Shown here: piece after piece, positions 7,882 to 16,143 of the stretch
Layout: each line of letters opens with the position of its first letter
How positions within the stretch are numbered: position 1 is the stretch's first letter
Assembly (NCBI GenBank): GCA_013297755.1
Contig: JAAFIH010000034.1
Span: 1 to 44,767, forward strand
DNA from: Cytophagales bacterium
GTDB taxonomy: Bacteria > Bacteroidota > Bacteroidia > Cytophagales > UBA9547
DNA length: 44,767 nt
Direction: 5' to 3'
Made by a program: the position numbers and the translations under genes
Notes under the pieces: generated by a model
Databases searched by the model: none
Told to the model about the DNA's origin: nothing
The model's input: the letters and a program-made list of their open reading frames with translations, nothing else

Positions 7882-9288
7882 ATGAGTCATTTACAAGATT
7901 TTCTTAATGTACTAACACCAGCAGAAATTGCCAAAGTAGGCAAAATTAGAATTATAGGCGTTGAAAAAGCCGTTTTAGATATTTTTTTAGCCAACCGCAA
8001 TAAGGTTGAACCTAATGCTGAAGAAATAGCCAAACAACTAGAGATCACGCATACGCATTATTACAAGATATGCTCGATGTTGCTCGATAAAATATACACT
8101 GGTTTGATACCCGAAAGAGGCTACGAACTGATGTTGTTTTTGAGTCAAAAAGACCTTTATGGTCATTTTACGCACGAGGTTTTATTGTTTGAAAAAACTA
8201 TTGATCAACATTCAGATCTAAACCTTGAAGAGTTTTATTACAATGTATTTATGTTGTTGCAAAAAGTATCTGCCGCAGATATGGACGAGGAGTTGCTTTT
8301 CAAATACGGTAAAAAATATTTAGAAAACAAAAAAAATAAAACCCTTGGCGATGAGATGATGGTGCAAAGTTGTGTTTTGAACACTAAATTGACTTTGTTG
8401 AAAGCTACTAAGAAAAAAATAGAAATTGCCCACGAAGTAGCCAAAGAATTGCACGTGATTGAGCAAAAATTAGAAAAAGAAAATCATCCAAAAGCTAATT
8501 ATTATCTCAACAAAGCACTTTCTACGTATTATCATCAAACGGTTGGTGATCCACAAACGGTAATCAAGTACCAAGAAAAAAATATTTCTTTATACAATGA
8601 TAATAAAGGTATGTTTGATGCTTCGTTGCTGGTTCAATCTAAATGTAGAATTGCCGAAATGCAATATATGAATAGCAACTACGAACAAGCGTTTGAAAGC
8701 TATTCAACTATTTTTGAACAATACAAAACTGAGTTAGAATCAGATTTTTATCACCAATCTAGGTTTGCACAGTTGGCTATCATTACCGAAAAAAATCAAA
8801 AAGCCATACAAATCATAGACCAATATTTTGGAATGTATGTAGAAGGCAAAAAACAAGGTCCTGGCACAATGGGGGCTTTGTTGTATGCCAAATATTATAT
8901 GTTCAAAGATCCAGAGCAATCGAATAAATATGTTCAAATTGCCAAAAGATTGATTAACAAAAATATTTTTGTACAATATGAATACGAAATTCGTATGTTA
9001 GAAAATATATATTTTGCTTTGATTGATGATGTAAAAACAGCTCGTGCATTGGTAAAACGTAATCTTAAATTTATGTACTCCAAAGGACTAAATTTGAGAA
9101 ACAGCGATTTGATATATGTTATGGTATTGCTACAAGAAATTGTAAAACCACATTTTGCAAGCTATCGCTTTGGAGTAAGATTAAAAGCCAAATATGCTTC
9201 ACTTCAAAAATCGTATGCCATCATTTATGGTAAAATAATTACTATTTTGATAGATAAATATGAAGTTAAGCCAAGAGAAATGGCTTAA
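7882..9288 (+). CDS. Conserved helical-repeat protein of unknown function
   Basis: The 468-residue product has no signal peptide and no membrane segment. The body is almost entirely helical, with TPR/SEL1-like pairs at about residues 200-330 (for example ALSTYYHQTVGDPQTVIKYQ and CRIAEMQYMNSNYEQAFESY). The N-terminus (residues ~20-75; AVLDIFLANRNKVEPNAEEI then AKQLEITHTHYYKICSML) looks like a winged-helix or helix-turn-helix segment. A cytosolic regulator combining HTH and TPR would be consistent but is not proven. The gene stands alone: a long spacer precedes it and a strong terminator follows at 9301-9333. I do not recognise a named family. Confidence 0.75.
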   Translation: MSHLQDFLNVLTPAEIAKVGKIRIIGVEKAVLDIFLANRNKVEPNAEEIAKQLEITHTHYYKICSMLLDKIYTGLIPERGYELMLFLSQKDLYGHFTHEVLLFEKTIDQHSDLNLEEFYYNVFMLLQKVSAADMDEELLFKYGKKYLENKKNKTLGDEMMVQSCVLNTKLTLLKATKKKIEIAHEVAKELHVIEQKLEKENHPKANYYLNKALSTYYHQTVGDPQTVIKYQEKNISLYNDNKGMFDASLLVQSKCRIAEMQYMNSNYEQAFESYSTIFEQYKTELESDFYHQSRFAQLAIITEKNQKAIQIIDQYFGMYVEGKKQGPGTMGALLYAKYYMFKDPEQSNKYVQIAKRLINKNIFVQYEYEIRMLENIYFALIDDVKTARALVKRNLKFMYSKGLNLRNSDLIYVMVLLQEIVKPHFASYRFGVRLKAKYASLQKSYAIIYGKIITILIDKYEVKPREMA

Positions 9289-9300
9289 TTACTAAATTTA

Positions 9301-9333
9301 AAAAAATCCCAAAGAAATTTGGGATTTTTTTTT
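9301..9333 (+). terminator. Rho-independent terminator
   Basis: AATCCCAAA and TTTGGGATT form a 9-bp stem around GAAA, followed by nine T. It is 13 nt after the stop of the 468-residue unknown. Confidence 0.9.
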
Positions 9334-9542
9334 GAGTATTCCTTTCTGATTTTTTAATTACCCTGTTCATTTTTAGTATTTTTTTATTTATATTAAAAAA
9401 TAAAATATCAAACATTAAATGATATATTTATATTTGATAAAAATTGAATGAACGAATGTATTTGTAAAATGTATTTATAAAACGCCCTCGTTTATCTTAT
9501 TTCACTGTTCTTTTGATTTCAAATTCTCAAAATAAAAAACGG

Positions 9543-9899
9543 ATGCAACCCAAAAACGTAAACATAGATCATTTCAGAAATTTAGTAGCCATGGCAGCAG
9601 CCGATGGCAATATGGATGACAATGAAAAAGATTTTTTATTAGAAAAAGCCGAGGAGTTTAATATCAATTTGAGTGAAGTAAATGCAATTATCGATAACCC
9701 CAATGAACATTATTTTGTAGTACCCGAAGATTTGGGCGATAAAGAAGAACAGCTCTGCGATGCTGTGTATATTGCTATGATAGATGGCGAAATACACGAA
9801 AAAGAATATAATTTTTGTGTAAAATTTGCCAACAGATTAGGACTTACGGCCAAAGATGTAGACGAGATTATTACTTTATCCAAAAAATTGATGAAGTAA
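9543..9899 (+). CDS. TerB-like small acidic protein
   Basis: From the ATG at 9543 the product is 118 residues. A TTG 30 nt upstream is possible but less likely. It is all-helical and acidic, and shows two related halves: FRNLVAMAAADGNMDDNEKD near the N-terminus and LCDAVYIAMIDGEIHEKEYN near residue 77. This internal duplication, with the AxADGxxxxxE pattern, is typical of TerB/DUF533-like domains, which bind divalent metal ions and are often linked to stress or membrane processes. No other ter genes are close. Function beyond the fold is not inferable. Confidence 0.75.
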   Translation: MQPKNVNIDHFRNLVAMAAADGNMDDNEKDFLLEKAEEFNINLSEVNAIIDNPNEHYFVVPEDLGDKEEQLCDAVYIAMIDGEIHEKEYNFCVKFANRLGLTAKDVDEIITLSKKLMK

Positions 9900-9965
9900 T
9901 ATTTTTCAATAAAAAGCCCATTTAGTTTTTTATTAGGAAAAGCAATAAAAAAAAATCCTTATAAA

Positions 9966-10045
9966 AAGCCCTTTCCCTTTTGGACGACAAAACGAAAGTT
10001 TTGAGCGAGGCTTTGTGCGGATGGTTGGGATAGGGGTTATAATTA
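9966..10045. repeat. GC-rich structured spacer element
   Basis: In an otherwise AT-rich spacer there is a GC-rich block. It opens with AGCCCTTTCCC, contains the small hairpin CAAAAC-GAAA-GTTTTG at about 9990-10005, and ends with GGGATAGGGG. The outer parts are partly complementary (CCCTTTCCC with GGGATAGGG). On the minus strand the outer stem is followed by CTTTTTAT, so it could act as a terminator. The composition and structure resemble dispersed Bacteroidota repeats, but no second copy was found in this window. Confidence 0.45.
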
Positions 10046-10096
10046 ACTAAAAATAAGAATCTGGGCTTTTCAAATTTTTTATTGTTATATAAATTT

Positions 10097-11071
10097 ATGA
10101 TCTTACTTACAGGTGCTTCAGGCCTTATTGGCAGCCAAATAGTGCAACTCTTAACACAAAAGCAAGAAAATTTTTGTGTATTGGTTCGCTCTACAAGCCA
10201 AACAGAAAATTTAAAAATTTTAAATCCAAACCTCAAAATAAAGTATGGCGATATTTTAGATTTGGGTTCGCTAGACGATGCTTTTATTGGTGTTACTGAG
10301 GTAATACATTGTGCAGCCATAGTTTCGTTTGGCGATGTATCGGCCATACAATTACAAAAAATAAATGTAGAAGGTACTTCAAATGTAGTAAATATGGCAC
10401 TCAAGCATCAAATTAAGCGTTTTTGTATGCTTAGTTCTATTGCTGCCATAGGTAGAGATGCCAAAAATACGACAACAAACGAAACCACAAAATGGACAGA
10501 GTCGAAGCTAAACTCTATCTATGCTAAAACCAAATACGAGGCCGAGCTTGAAGTATGGCGTGGTATCGAAGAAGGTCTGGCGGCTGTTATGGTGTGTCCA
10601 TCTGTAGTGCTTGGCCCAGGAAATTGGAATAATTCAAGTACTAAAATATTCAAAAATATATACCAAGGGATGCGTTTTTATCCCTCAGGCACCATCAATA
10701 TTGTTGATGTGCGAGATGTAGCAAATGCTGTATATCTTACTCTAAAAAGTAATATTGTAGCCGAAAGATATATTATTAATGGACATAAAGTTTTATACAA
10801 AGATTTTTTTAGTGCCATTGCCAAAAGATTTGATAAAAAACCACCAACTATAGAAATCAAAAAAAATATGGCTCTTGTGGGTTATTATATCTTGAGATTA
10901 TTTATACCTTGGATATTGAAAAAAAAATTTATCAATAAAGAAACCATTATTATTTCGTCTTCTGATTTTAATTATGATAACAGTAAGTTTATAAAACAAT
11001 TTGAATATAGCTACACACCCTGGCAAGACAGTGTAGCTTGGGTTTGCAGTAATATTGATAAGAAAAATTAG
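10097..11071 (+). CDS. NAD(P)-dependent extended SDR epimerase/dehydratase
   Basis: The Rossmann dinucleotide motif TGASGLIG lies at residues 5-12, right after the ATG at 10097. A TTG at 10082 would add five residues before the first strand and is less likely. Later features are HCAAIVSFGD, SSIAAIGRD, and the catalytic YAKTK (YxxxK) with an upstream Ser. CPSVVLGPG and VDVRDVANAV are characteristic of extended short-chain dehydrogenases acting on nucleotide sugars or 2'-hydroxyl substrates such as dihydroflavonol-type compounds. The ~324-residue length is normal. The C-terminal region has a hydrophobic stretch (YYILRLFIPWIL), so peripheral membrane contact is possible. The substrate is unknown. 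Confidence 0.88.
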   Translation: MILLTGASGLIGSQIVQLLTQKQENFCVLVRSTSQTENLKILNPNLKIKYGDILDLGSLDDAFIGVTEVIHCAAIVSFGDVSAIQLQKINVEGTSNVVNMALKHQIKRFCMLSSIAAIGRDAKNTTTNETTKWTESKLNSIYAKTKYEAELEVWRGIEEGLAAVMVCPSVVLGPGNWNNSSTKIFKNIYQGMRFYPSGTINIVDVRDVANAVYLTLKSNIVAERYIINGHKVLYKDFFSAIAKRFDKKPPTIEIKKNMALVGYYILRLFIPWILKKKFINKETIIISSSDFNYDNSKFIKQFEYSYTPWQDSVAWVCSNIDKKN

Positions 11072-11094
11072 TAATAATAAAACTTTTGCGTTTT

Positions 11095-11595
11095 TTACAT
11101 TACTCTTCTGATTTTTACAAATCTATCTTTAAAATATTTTTCATCTAAGGCACTTTGCATGATTCCTTTGCTGCTGCTGGCATGGATAAACAGTATTTTT
11201 TGGCCAATTTCTGATACTATAATACCAACGTGGCCTATTTTTTTGTCGTTGGCATTGGCACCTTTAAAAAAAATAAGGTCACCAGGAGCAGCCTCACCTA
11301 AGTACACAGGGCGACCTTGCTCGGCTTGGCTAGATGCAGTTGGTTGCAAAAAAATATTCATTTTATTGAAAATATAACAAGTAAAACCCGAACAATCGAA
11401 GCCAGAATCTGGGCTTTTGCCTCCCGATTTGTAGCGTGTGCCTAGGTGGGCTTTTGCTTTTTGTACTATTTCATTTACAGATTTTGATTTTGAAGTTGTG
11501 GTAGTTTTGGTTGTAGATTTAGTACTACTATTTTTGGAATGAGTACATGTACAAACCAATAAAGCAAAAAATATACCTATAATTTTAGCTGCCAT
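11095..11595 (-). CDS. NlpC/P60-family cell-wall peptidase, exported
   Basis: The 166-residue product is a small peptidoglycan hydrolase, probably cleaving gamma-D-glutamyl-diamino-acid bonds. The signal region (IIGIFFALLVCTCTH) contains Cys 15 and 17, so lipid attachment is possible. A Ser/Thr/Lys-rich linker (residues ~20-40) follows. The catalytic domain has Cys68 in FDCSGF, His122 in GHVGI and His138 in FIHASSS, the expected Cys-His-His set. It is a single-domain enzyme without SH3 domains. It converges on the epimerase gene with a 23-nt gap. The + strand epimerase promoter and this gene share no obvious regulation. Confidence 0.92.
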   Translation of the reverse strand: MAAKIIGIFFALLVCTCTHSKNSSTKSTTKTTTTSKSKSVNEIVQKAKAHLGTRYKSGGKSPDSGFDCSGFTCYIFNKMNIFLQPTASSQAEQGRPVYLGEAAPGDLIFFKGANANDKKIGHVGIIVSEIGQKILFIHASSSKGIMQSALDEKYFKDRFVKIRRVM

Positions 11596-11717
11596 TCTAT
11601 AAAAATAGGTTTTATTTTCATAAAATAATCCACATTAAGCTATAAATTATTAGTGGTAGATTATTATAAATAAGACGAATAACACGAACATCATTTATTG
11701 TTTCAATTATAAAATTA

Positions 11718-11751
11718 ACAAAAAAAGCCAACAAAATGATATGTTGGCTTT
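11718..11751 (-). terminator. Terminator of the sigma factor/partner operon
   Basis: AAAGCCAACA and TGTTGGCTTT form a 10-bp stem around an 8-nt loop. Read on the minus strand the stem is followed by T-rich sequence. It lies 22 nt beyond the end of the membrane-anchored partner gene. Confidence 0.8.
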
Positions 11752-11773
11752 GAATATTGCTTGTACACAAAAG

Positions 11774-12679
11774 CTATCTATTCATTCTTGAGTCTGATAG
11801 ATCAGTAATAATTTCGGCATCTTCTAATTTACGAAGTTTTTGTATGTTGCCATTATCAGCTTTTAGGAGATAGTAATTTTTATTATAAAATAGATACAAA
11901 GAATTTTCGGTATTATTGTTTCGTTCTATAATTTCATATATTGACAAATCAAATTTTCCATAAAGAGTCAATTTATTGTCTTTCAATAAATAATGAAATC
12001 CATATTTTGAATCAGCTACATTGACAATATCTATGGTTGTAATTTTGTGAACATGCGATTCTAGTACCTTTTCGGCAGGTGCATCGCCCAAATCTGCATT
12101 GATGTCGGCCTGTGAGGCATCCTCAAAAGCAAGCATATTTGGAATATTTTTTTGTGATTTTGTAACCTGTTTTTGTTCTTTTTTAGGAGTTATAAGCGTA
12201 TTATCGGTATTAGCATTTTGTTTTTTTATCTCTTCTGCACTAGGTATTACTTCTTTTGAAATGGAGTTTTCTACATCTTTTACGGTTTCTATTGGGGTGT
12301 TTACTTCTTGTGATTGTGGTAATTGTCCATCGTTTTTGGCAATATTATTACTATTATTCGATTGCGAATACATATATACAGACACTCCCAAACCTACACT
12401 GGCTACCACCACAGCAGCCGATTTGATGGCCAAAATAGAATTTGTGCTAAGCCCACCAAAAATGCCACTACCTACAATAGGAGCTATCTGAATGGCTTGT
12501 AATCTAGCCTTTAGTGCCAATTTTCTATGCTCTACGATAGCTTTTGAAATATATTTTTGGTAATTAATTTCAGTTTTTAAGCTAGAATTTGAGTTAGCTT
12601 CTTCTAATAAATTTTTTGAGTCTTCAGAAGTAAGTTTGCCTTTGGCTAAAAGTTCAATTTTGGTTTCTAAATTTTCCAC
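11774..12679 (-). CDS. Membrane-anchored probable anti-sigma partner
   Basis: The product is 301 residues. The N-terminal ~75 residues are charged and helical (cytosolic), with one membrane helix at about 83-106 (ILAIKSAAVVVASVGLGVSVY). A long, low-complexity Asn/Lys/Glu/Thr-rich linker (~110-185) leads to a beta-rich periplasmic part (~205-300). This is the topology of single-pass anti-sigma regulators, and the gene follows the ECF sigma gene by 19 nt in the same direction. The zinc anti-sigma motif HxxxCxxC is absent, so any inhibition would use another mode. No known family is recognised; the anti-sigma role rests on topology and context. Confidence 0.6.
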   Translation of the reverse strand: MENLETKIELLAKGKLTSEDSKNLLEEANSNSSLKTEINYQKYISKAIVEHRKLALKARLQAIQIAPIVGSGIFGGLSTNSILAIKSAAVVVASVGLGVSVYMYSQSNNSNNIAKNDGQLPQSQEVNTPIETVKDVENSISKEVIPSAEEIKKQNANTDNTLITPKKEQKQVTKSQKNIPNMLAFEDASQADINADLGDAPAEKVLESHVHKITTIDIVNVADSKYGFHYLLKDNKLTLYGKFDLSIYEIIERNNNTENSLYLFYNKNYYLLKADNGNIQKLRKLEDAEIITDLSDSRMNR

Positions 12680-12698
12680 TTTGGTAGTATAATATTTT

Positions 12699-13253
12699 TT
12701 AATCTAAGAAATCAGATGCATTAAATTTTGATTTTATTAATTTATCAAGCTCTTGTTTGCATTTATATTTTTTTGTTTTGGCAGTATCAGCATTGGCAAA
12801 GCCCATTTTTTCGGCAATTTCGTTCATCGATAAATCTTCAAAATAGTAATAAGAAAGTATTTTTTTACATCCTTCGCCTATTTGGTTCAAACAATCATGA
12901 ATGGCTTTGATTTTTTCGTTGGAGTACATTTCGTTGTCCTCAAACCCACTCTCTACTTGTTCGCTCGATAGTTTCGATTTACGATCTAGTTCTTTTCTCC
13001 ATAAATTTTGGCAAATACTATATAAATATGTGCTTATTTTAGAAGTCATTACTAGCTCACCACTGATGGTTTTTTGCCAAAACACAATCAAAGCATCCTG
13101 AAATACGTCTTTTGCTTCGTCTTCGGTCCCGTTATTTTTCATAACGAGATTAACCATCATTTTGTAATTTTTTTTATAAAGATAATCCAAGGCAGACTCA
13201 TCTCCCTTTTTGATATTATTTATAACATCTATATCTTTATAAATCATTTTCAT
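12699..13253 (-). CDS. ECF-type RNA polymerase sigma factor
   Basis: The 184-residue product has sigma-70 region 2 at about residues 20-90 (DVFQDALIVFWQK, the core-binding and -10 helices) and region 4 at ~125-175 (LSMNEIAEKMGFANADTAKT, the helix-turn-helix). Region 3 is absent, as in extracytoplasmic-function sigma factors. It is probably held inactive by the membrane protein encoded just downstream and released by an envelope signal. Its target promoters cannot be read from this window. Confidence 0.93.
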   Translation of the reverse strand: MKMIYKDIDVINNIKKGDESALDYLYKKNYKMMVNLVMKNNGTEDEAKDVFQDALIVFWQKTISGELVMTSKISTYLYSICQNLWRKELDRKSKLSSEQVESGFEDNEMYSNEKIKAIHDCLNQIGEGCKKILSYYYFEDLSMNEIAEKMGFANADTAKTKKYKCKQELDKLIKSKFNASDFLD

Positions 13254-13438
13254 ACATATATGCTTTTTGTTGGATTAAAAGTAACCAAGTAAATTTAAAA
13301 TCAGTAATTTTATACTTAGCTTCTTTGTAATATTTATTATCAAATATACGTTTTTTTTAATAGTTAGTATATCATTTACCTTTAAATTTTTGCTTTAAAA
13401 ATCAAAAATATGATATTGTTGATATAGAAATACAAATA

Positions 13439-14980
13439 TTAATGTAAGAAATGTCGAGTTCCAGTAAGCACCATAGCTACTCCATGTGCGTTGCAATAGT
13501 CGATAGAATCTTGGTCTTTGATAGAGCCTCCAGGCTGCAATACTGCCGTTATTCCAGCTTTGTGAGCTATTTCTACACAATCAGGAAATGGGAAAAAAGC
13601 ATCAGAGGCCATCACACATCCAGCAAGATTAAAGCCAAAATTGGCTGCTTTTTCTATGGCTTGTTTCAGGGCATCTACTCTTGAGGTTTGGCCTACGCCA
13701 CTGACCAAGAGTTTGTTTTCTATGGCTAAAACTATAGTATTTGACTTTGTATGTTTTACTATCTTATTTGCAAAAAGCATGGCATTAATTTCTGATTTTG
13801 TTGGAATTTTTGTAGTTACTACTTTCAAATCTTGTGCTGTTTCCATTTTCAAATCCTTGTCTTGTTCTATGATTCCATTGAGCAAAGTTTTGATTTGTTT
13901 GGTTGCAAATGTTACATTTTTGCGTTTTAGTAATATTCTATTTTTCTTTTCTTTCAGTATTGCAAGAGCATCAGCATCGTAATTTGGAGCTATCAAAACT
14001 TCAAAAAACAATTTTTGTAATTCTTGGGCAGTAGCCACATCTATGGTTGTGTTTGTAATAATTACTCCACCAAAGGCAGAAACAGGGTCGCAAGCTAAGG
14101 CAGTAAGATAGGCATCAAGAGTAGTATTAGCTGTGGCCACCCCACAAGCATTGGTGTGTTTTATGATGCAAAATGTAGATTTGCCAGCTTTGCGTTCGTC
14201 TTCAAACTCGTCTATCAGTTGGATGGTGGCATCTACATCTACTAAATTATTGTAAGATAATTCTTTGCCATTTAATGTTTCAAAAAGAGCCTCTATATTA
14301 CCATAAAAAGTACCTTTTTGATGTGGATTTTCGCCATATCGCAATGTTTTGGCTTCTTGAATACTATTTTTGAGTACTGGCAATTGCTCTTCTGCATTAA
14401 AATAATTGAAAATAGCACTGTCGTAATGTGAGCTTGTATCAAATGCTTTTGCTGCATACGTTTTGCGGTCTGATAAATCAGTTTTCCCGCTTTTTTGTTC
14501 TAGCAAATGACCAAAATCTATATATTGTTTTCTGCTTGAAATAATTAAAGTATTTTGAAAATTTTTGGCAGTAGCTCTTATCAAAGCAATGCCCCCAATG
14601 TCTATTTTTTCGATAATTTCTTCGGGAAGTCCACCTGCAGCTACAGTTTCCTCAAAAGGATATAGGTCTACAATGACCAAATCAATGGCAGGAATGTCGT
14701 ACTGTGTTGCTTCTTTTACATCGTTTTGGTTGTCTCTTCTATACAAAATTCCACCAAAAATTTTAGGATGCAATGTTTTGACTCTGCCCCCAAAAATGGA
14801 TGGATAGCTGGTTAGATTTTCGACAGGAATAACCGAAAATCCTAAATCTTTTATAAATTTTTCGGTGCCACCAGTTGAGTAAAAAGTAACCCCAAGAGCA
14901 TGCAGTTTAGTAATAATTGGAGCTAAGTTTTCTTTATTATATACCGAAATCAAAGCTGATTTTATTTGTATTGATGACAT
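13439..14980 (-). CDS. purH: Bifunctional AICAR formyltransferase/IMP cyclohydrolase
   Basis: The enzyme catalyses the last two steps of de novo IMP synthesis. The N-terminal MGS-like IMP cyclohydrolase domain (about residues 1-150) shows SVYNKENL, FYSTGGTEKFI and GGRVKTLHPKIFGGI. The AICAR transformylase domain has RYGENPHQKG near residue 215, CIIKHTNACGVA at ~270, and the C-terminal GITAVLQPGGSIKDQDSID. The 513-residue length is standard. A full TTG-N22-TACCTTTG promoter lies 20 nt upstream. It is monocistronic here. Confidence 0.97.
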   Translation of the reverse strand: MSSIQIKSALISVYNKENLAPIITKLHALGVTFYSTGGTEKFIKDLGFSVIPVENLTSYPSIFGGRVKTLHPKIFGGILYRRDNQNDVKEATQYDIPAIDLVIVDLYPFEETVAAGGLPEEIIEKIDIGGIALIRATAKNFQNTLIISSRKQYIDFGHLLEQKSGKTDLSDRKTYAAKAFDTSSHYDSAIFNYFNAEEQLPVLKNSIQEAKTLRYGENPHQKGTFYGNIEALFETLNGKELSYNNLVDVDATIQLIDEFEDERKAGKSTFCIIKHTNACGVATANTTLDAYLTALACDPVSAFGGVIITNTTIDVATAQELQKLFFEVLIAPNYDADALAILKEKKNRILLKRKNVTFATKQIKTLLNGIIEQDKDLKMETAQDLKVVTTKIPTKSEINAMLFANKIVKHTKSNTIVLAIENKLLVSGVGQTSRVDALKQAIEKAANFGFNLAGCVMASDAFFPFPDCVEIAHKAGITAVLQPGGSIKDQDSIDYCNAHGVAMVLTGTRHFLH

Positions 14981-14999
14981 TTGTAAGATGATTATGATG

Positions 15000-15032
15000 C
15001 AAAGGTATCATTTAGTTGCATATTTTTATCAA
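15000..15032 (-). promoter_or_regulatory. purH: purH promoter (Bacteroidota -33/-7)
   Basis: On the minus strand TTG (complement of 15030-15032), 22 nt, and TACCTTTG (complement of 15000-15007) match the consensus. The -7 box ends 19 nt before the purH ATG. Confidence 0.65.
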
Positions 15033-15161
15033 TTTATTTTAGTTGAAATTTTATAAAATAAAATTAAAAATGATTAAGGCTGTTATGATTAAATTTTAAA
15101 TCTAAAATCCCTAAAAAATGGTACAATTTAAAATAAAAGATAAAATATAAATAAATGGATT

Positions 15162-15383
15162 TTAAAGTTGGGTAACCTCAATTTGAGATGCTTCTGACAA
15201 TCTCAAGGCCAAAAAATAGTCTTGCAACAAAACTGCAATAGGAGAACCGCCCAACCCAATGTGAATAATTTTAATTGTATTGCCAGGCACACAGCCCATA
15301 TCTAATAATTTTAGATGATTGGTAGCACTAAAATTAGTAATTACAGCCGACTGACCTAGTTTTAAATCTGCAACTGTCATCAA
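15162..15383 (-). CDS. Stand-alone FeoA-domain protein
   Basis: The 73-residue product matches the SH3-like FeoA fold: TVADLKLGQSAVI, LLDMGCVPGN, a variant of the usual LxxMGLxPG turn, and LALRLSEASQIEV. FeoA normally assists the ferrous-iron permease FeoB, or forms the C-terminal domain of DtxR regulators. No feoB lies beside this gene, and the gene starts 28 nt after the fatty acid hydroxylase. It may serve a distant FeoB or another partner. Confidence 0.88.
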   Translation of the reverse strand: MMTVADLKLGQSAVITNFSATNHLKLLDMGCVPGNTIKIIHIGLGGSPIAVLLQDYFLALRLSEASQIEVTQL

Positions 15384-15410
15384 AAATTATATTAAAATAC
15401 ATTAAAAAAA

Positions 15411-16055
15411 TTAGACTTCGGCTGCTACTTTTTTGTCGTTTCCTTTGAAAGTAGACCTATAAACTAAATCCCAAATGGTAGTACTAACACCAAAACCACG
15501 ATCTGGTTCTACATAGTGATGTCGCATGTGATTTTGCTTTAGTTCTAGCCAAAACTTACTTTTAAAATTGGCATGATGCAAGGCATAGTGGCTCATGTCA
15601 TAAAATAAATAACCTGCTACATAACCCACAAAAAAAGTATCGACCCTCGATTGACCAAAAATCCAATAAAATAAAGCATAAAATATGACACACAAAGGCA
15701 AACTTATAGAAGGCACCATTACCAATCGTTTGCTATCGTTGGGATAATCGTGGTGAACACCGTGCATGATAAAAGATAATCGTTTGCCCCATTCAGTTGT
15801 AGGATGATAATGAAATATAAATCTATGCAAATTATATTCGGCAAATGTCCAAACCAAAACGCCAACCACAAAATACAATAAAATGAGTAAAACATTGGTT
15901 TGAAACACAAATATGCTTCTATATAAACAAATCAACATTACAGGTACATATAAATATAGTGGTACACTAAAATGAACCCTAGAAATAGCGTTCATCCATC
16001 CACTTTTAAACATTGGAACGGATTCGTCTTTGTTTGATACAAAATTTTTGGCCAT
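15411..16055 (-). CDS. Fatty acid hydroxylase/sterol desaturase-superfamily membrane enzyme
   Basis: The 214-residue protein is a di-iron membrane oxygenase. It has hydrophobic helices at ~30-70 and ~120-150 and the histidine boxes HRFIFH, HGVHHDYP, HYALHH and HMRHHY. This set and order match the FA2H/Scs7 type, which hydroxylates fatty acyl chains at C2, so the product may be 2-hydroxy fatty acids of sphingolipids or other membrane lipids. The flanking genes do not help to choose the substrate. It is read with feoA in the same direction, and a good promoter with TAATTTTG lies just upstream at 16076-16109. Confidence 0.85.
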   Translation of the reverse strand: MAKNFVSNKDESVPMFKSGWMNAISRVHFSVPLYLYVPVMLICLYRSIFVFQTNVLLILLYFVVGVLVWTFAEYNLHRFIFHYHPTTEWGKRLSFIMHGVHHDYPNDSKRLVMVPSISLPLCVIFYALFYWIFGQSRVDTFFVGYVAGYLFYDMSHYALHHANFKSKFWLELKQNHMRHHYVEPDRGFGVSTTIWDLVYRSTFKGNDKKVAAEV

Positions 16056-16075
16056 AATTTTATTAAGTCTTAATA

Positions 16076-16109
16076 CAAAATTAGTTAATTAAGCGAATTG
16101 TTTTAGCAA
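16076..16109 (-). promoter_or_regulatory. Promoter of the fatty acid hydroxylase/FeoA pair
   Basis: On the minus strand TTG (complement of 16107-16109), 23 nt, and TAATTTTG (complement of 16076-16083) match the consensus. It overlaps the region that must hold the promoter of the divergent methyltransferase gene. Confidence 0.55.
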
Positions 16110-16143
16110 AATAGTAACTTTACATCCTAAAAACCAAATAAAT

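Noticed and set aside
9922-10404. Minus-strand open frame of 160 codons
   Set aside because: It covers the GC-rich spacer element and the start of the epimerase gene on the other strand; the translation has no domain pattern.
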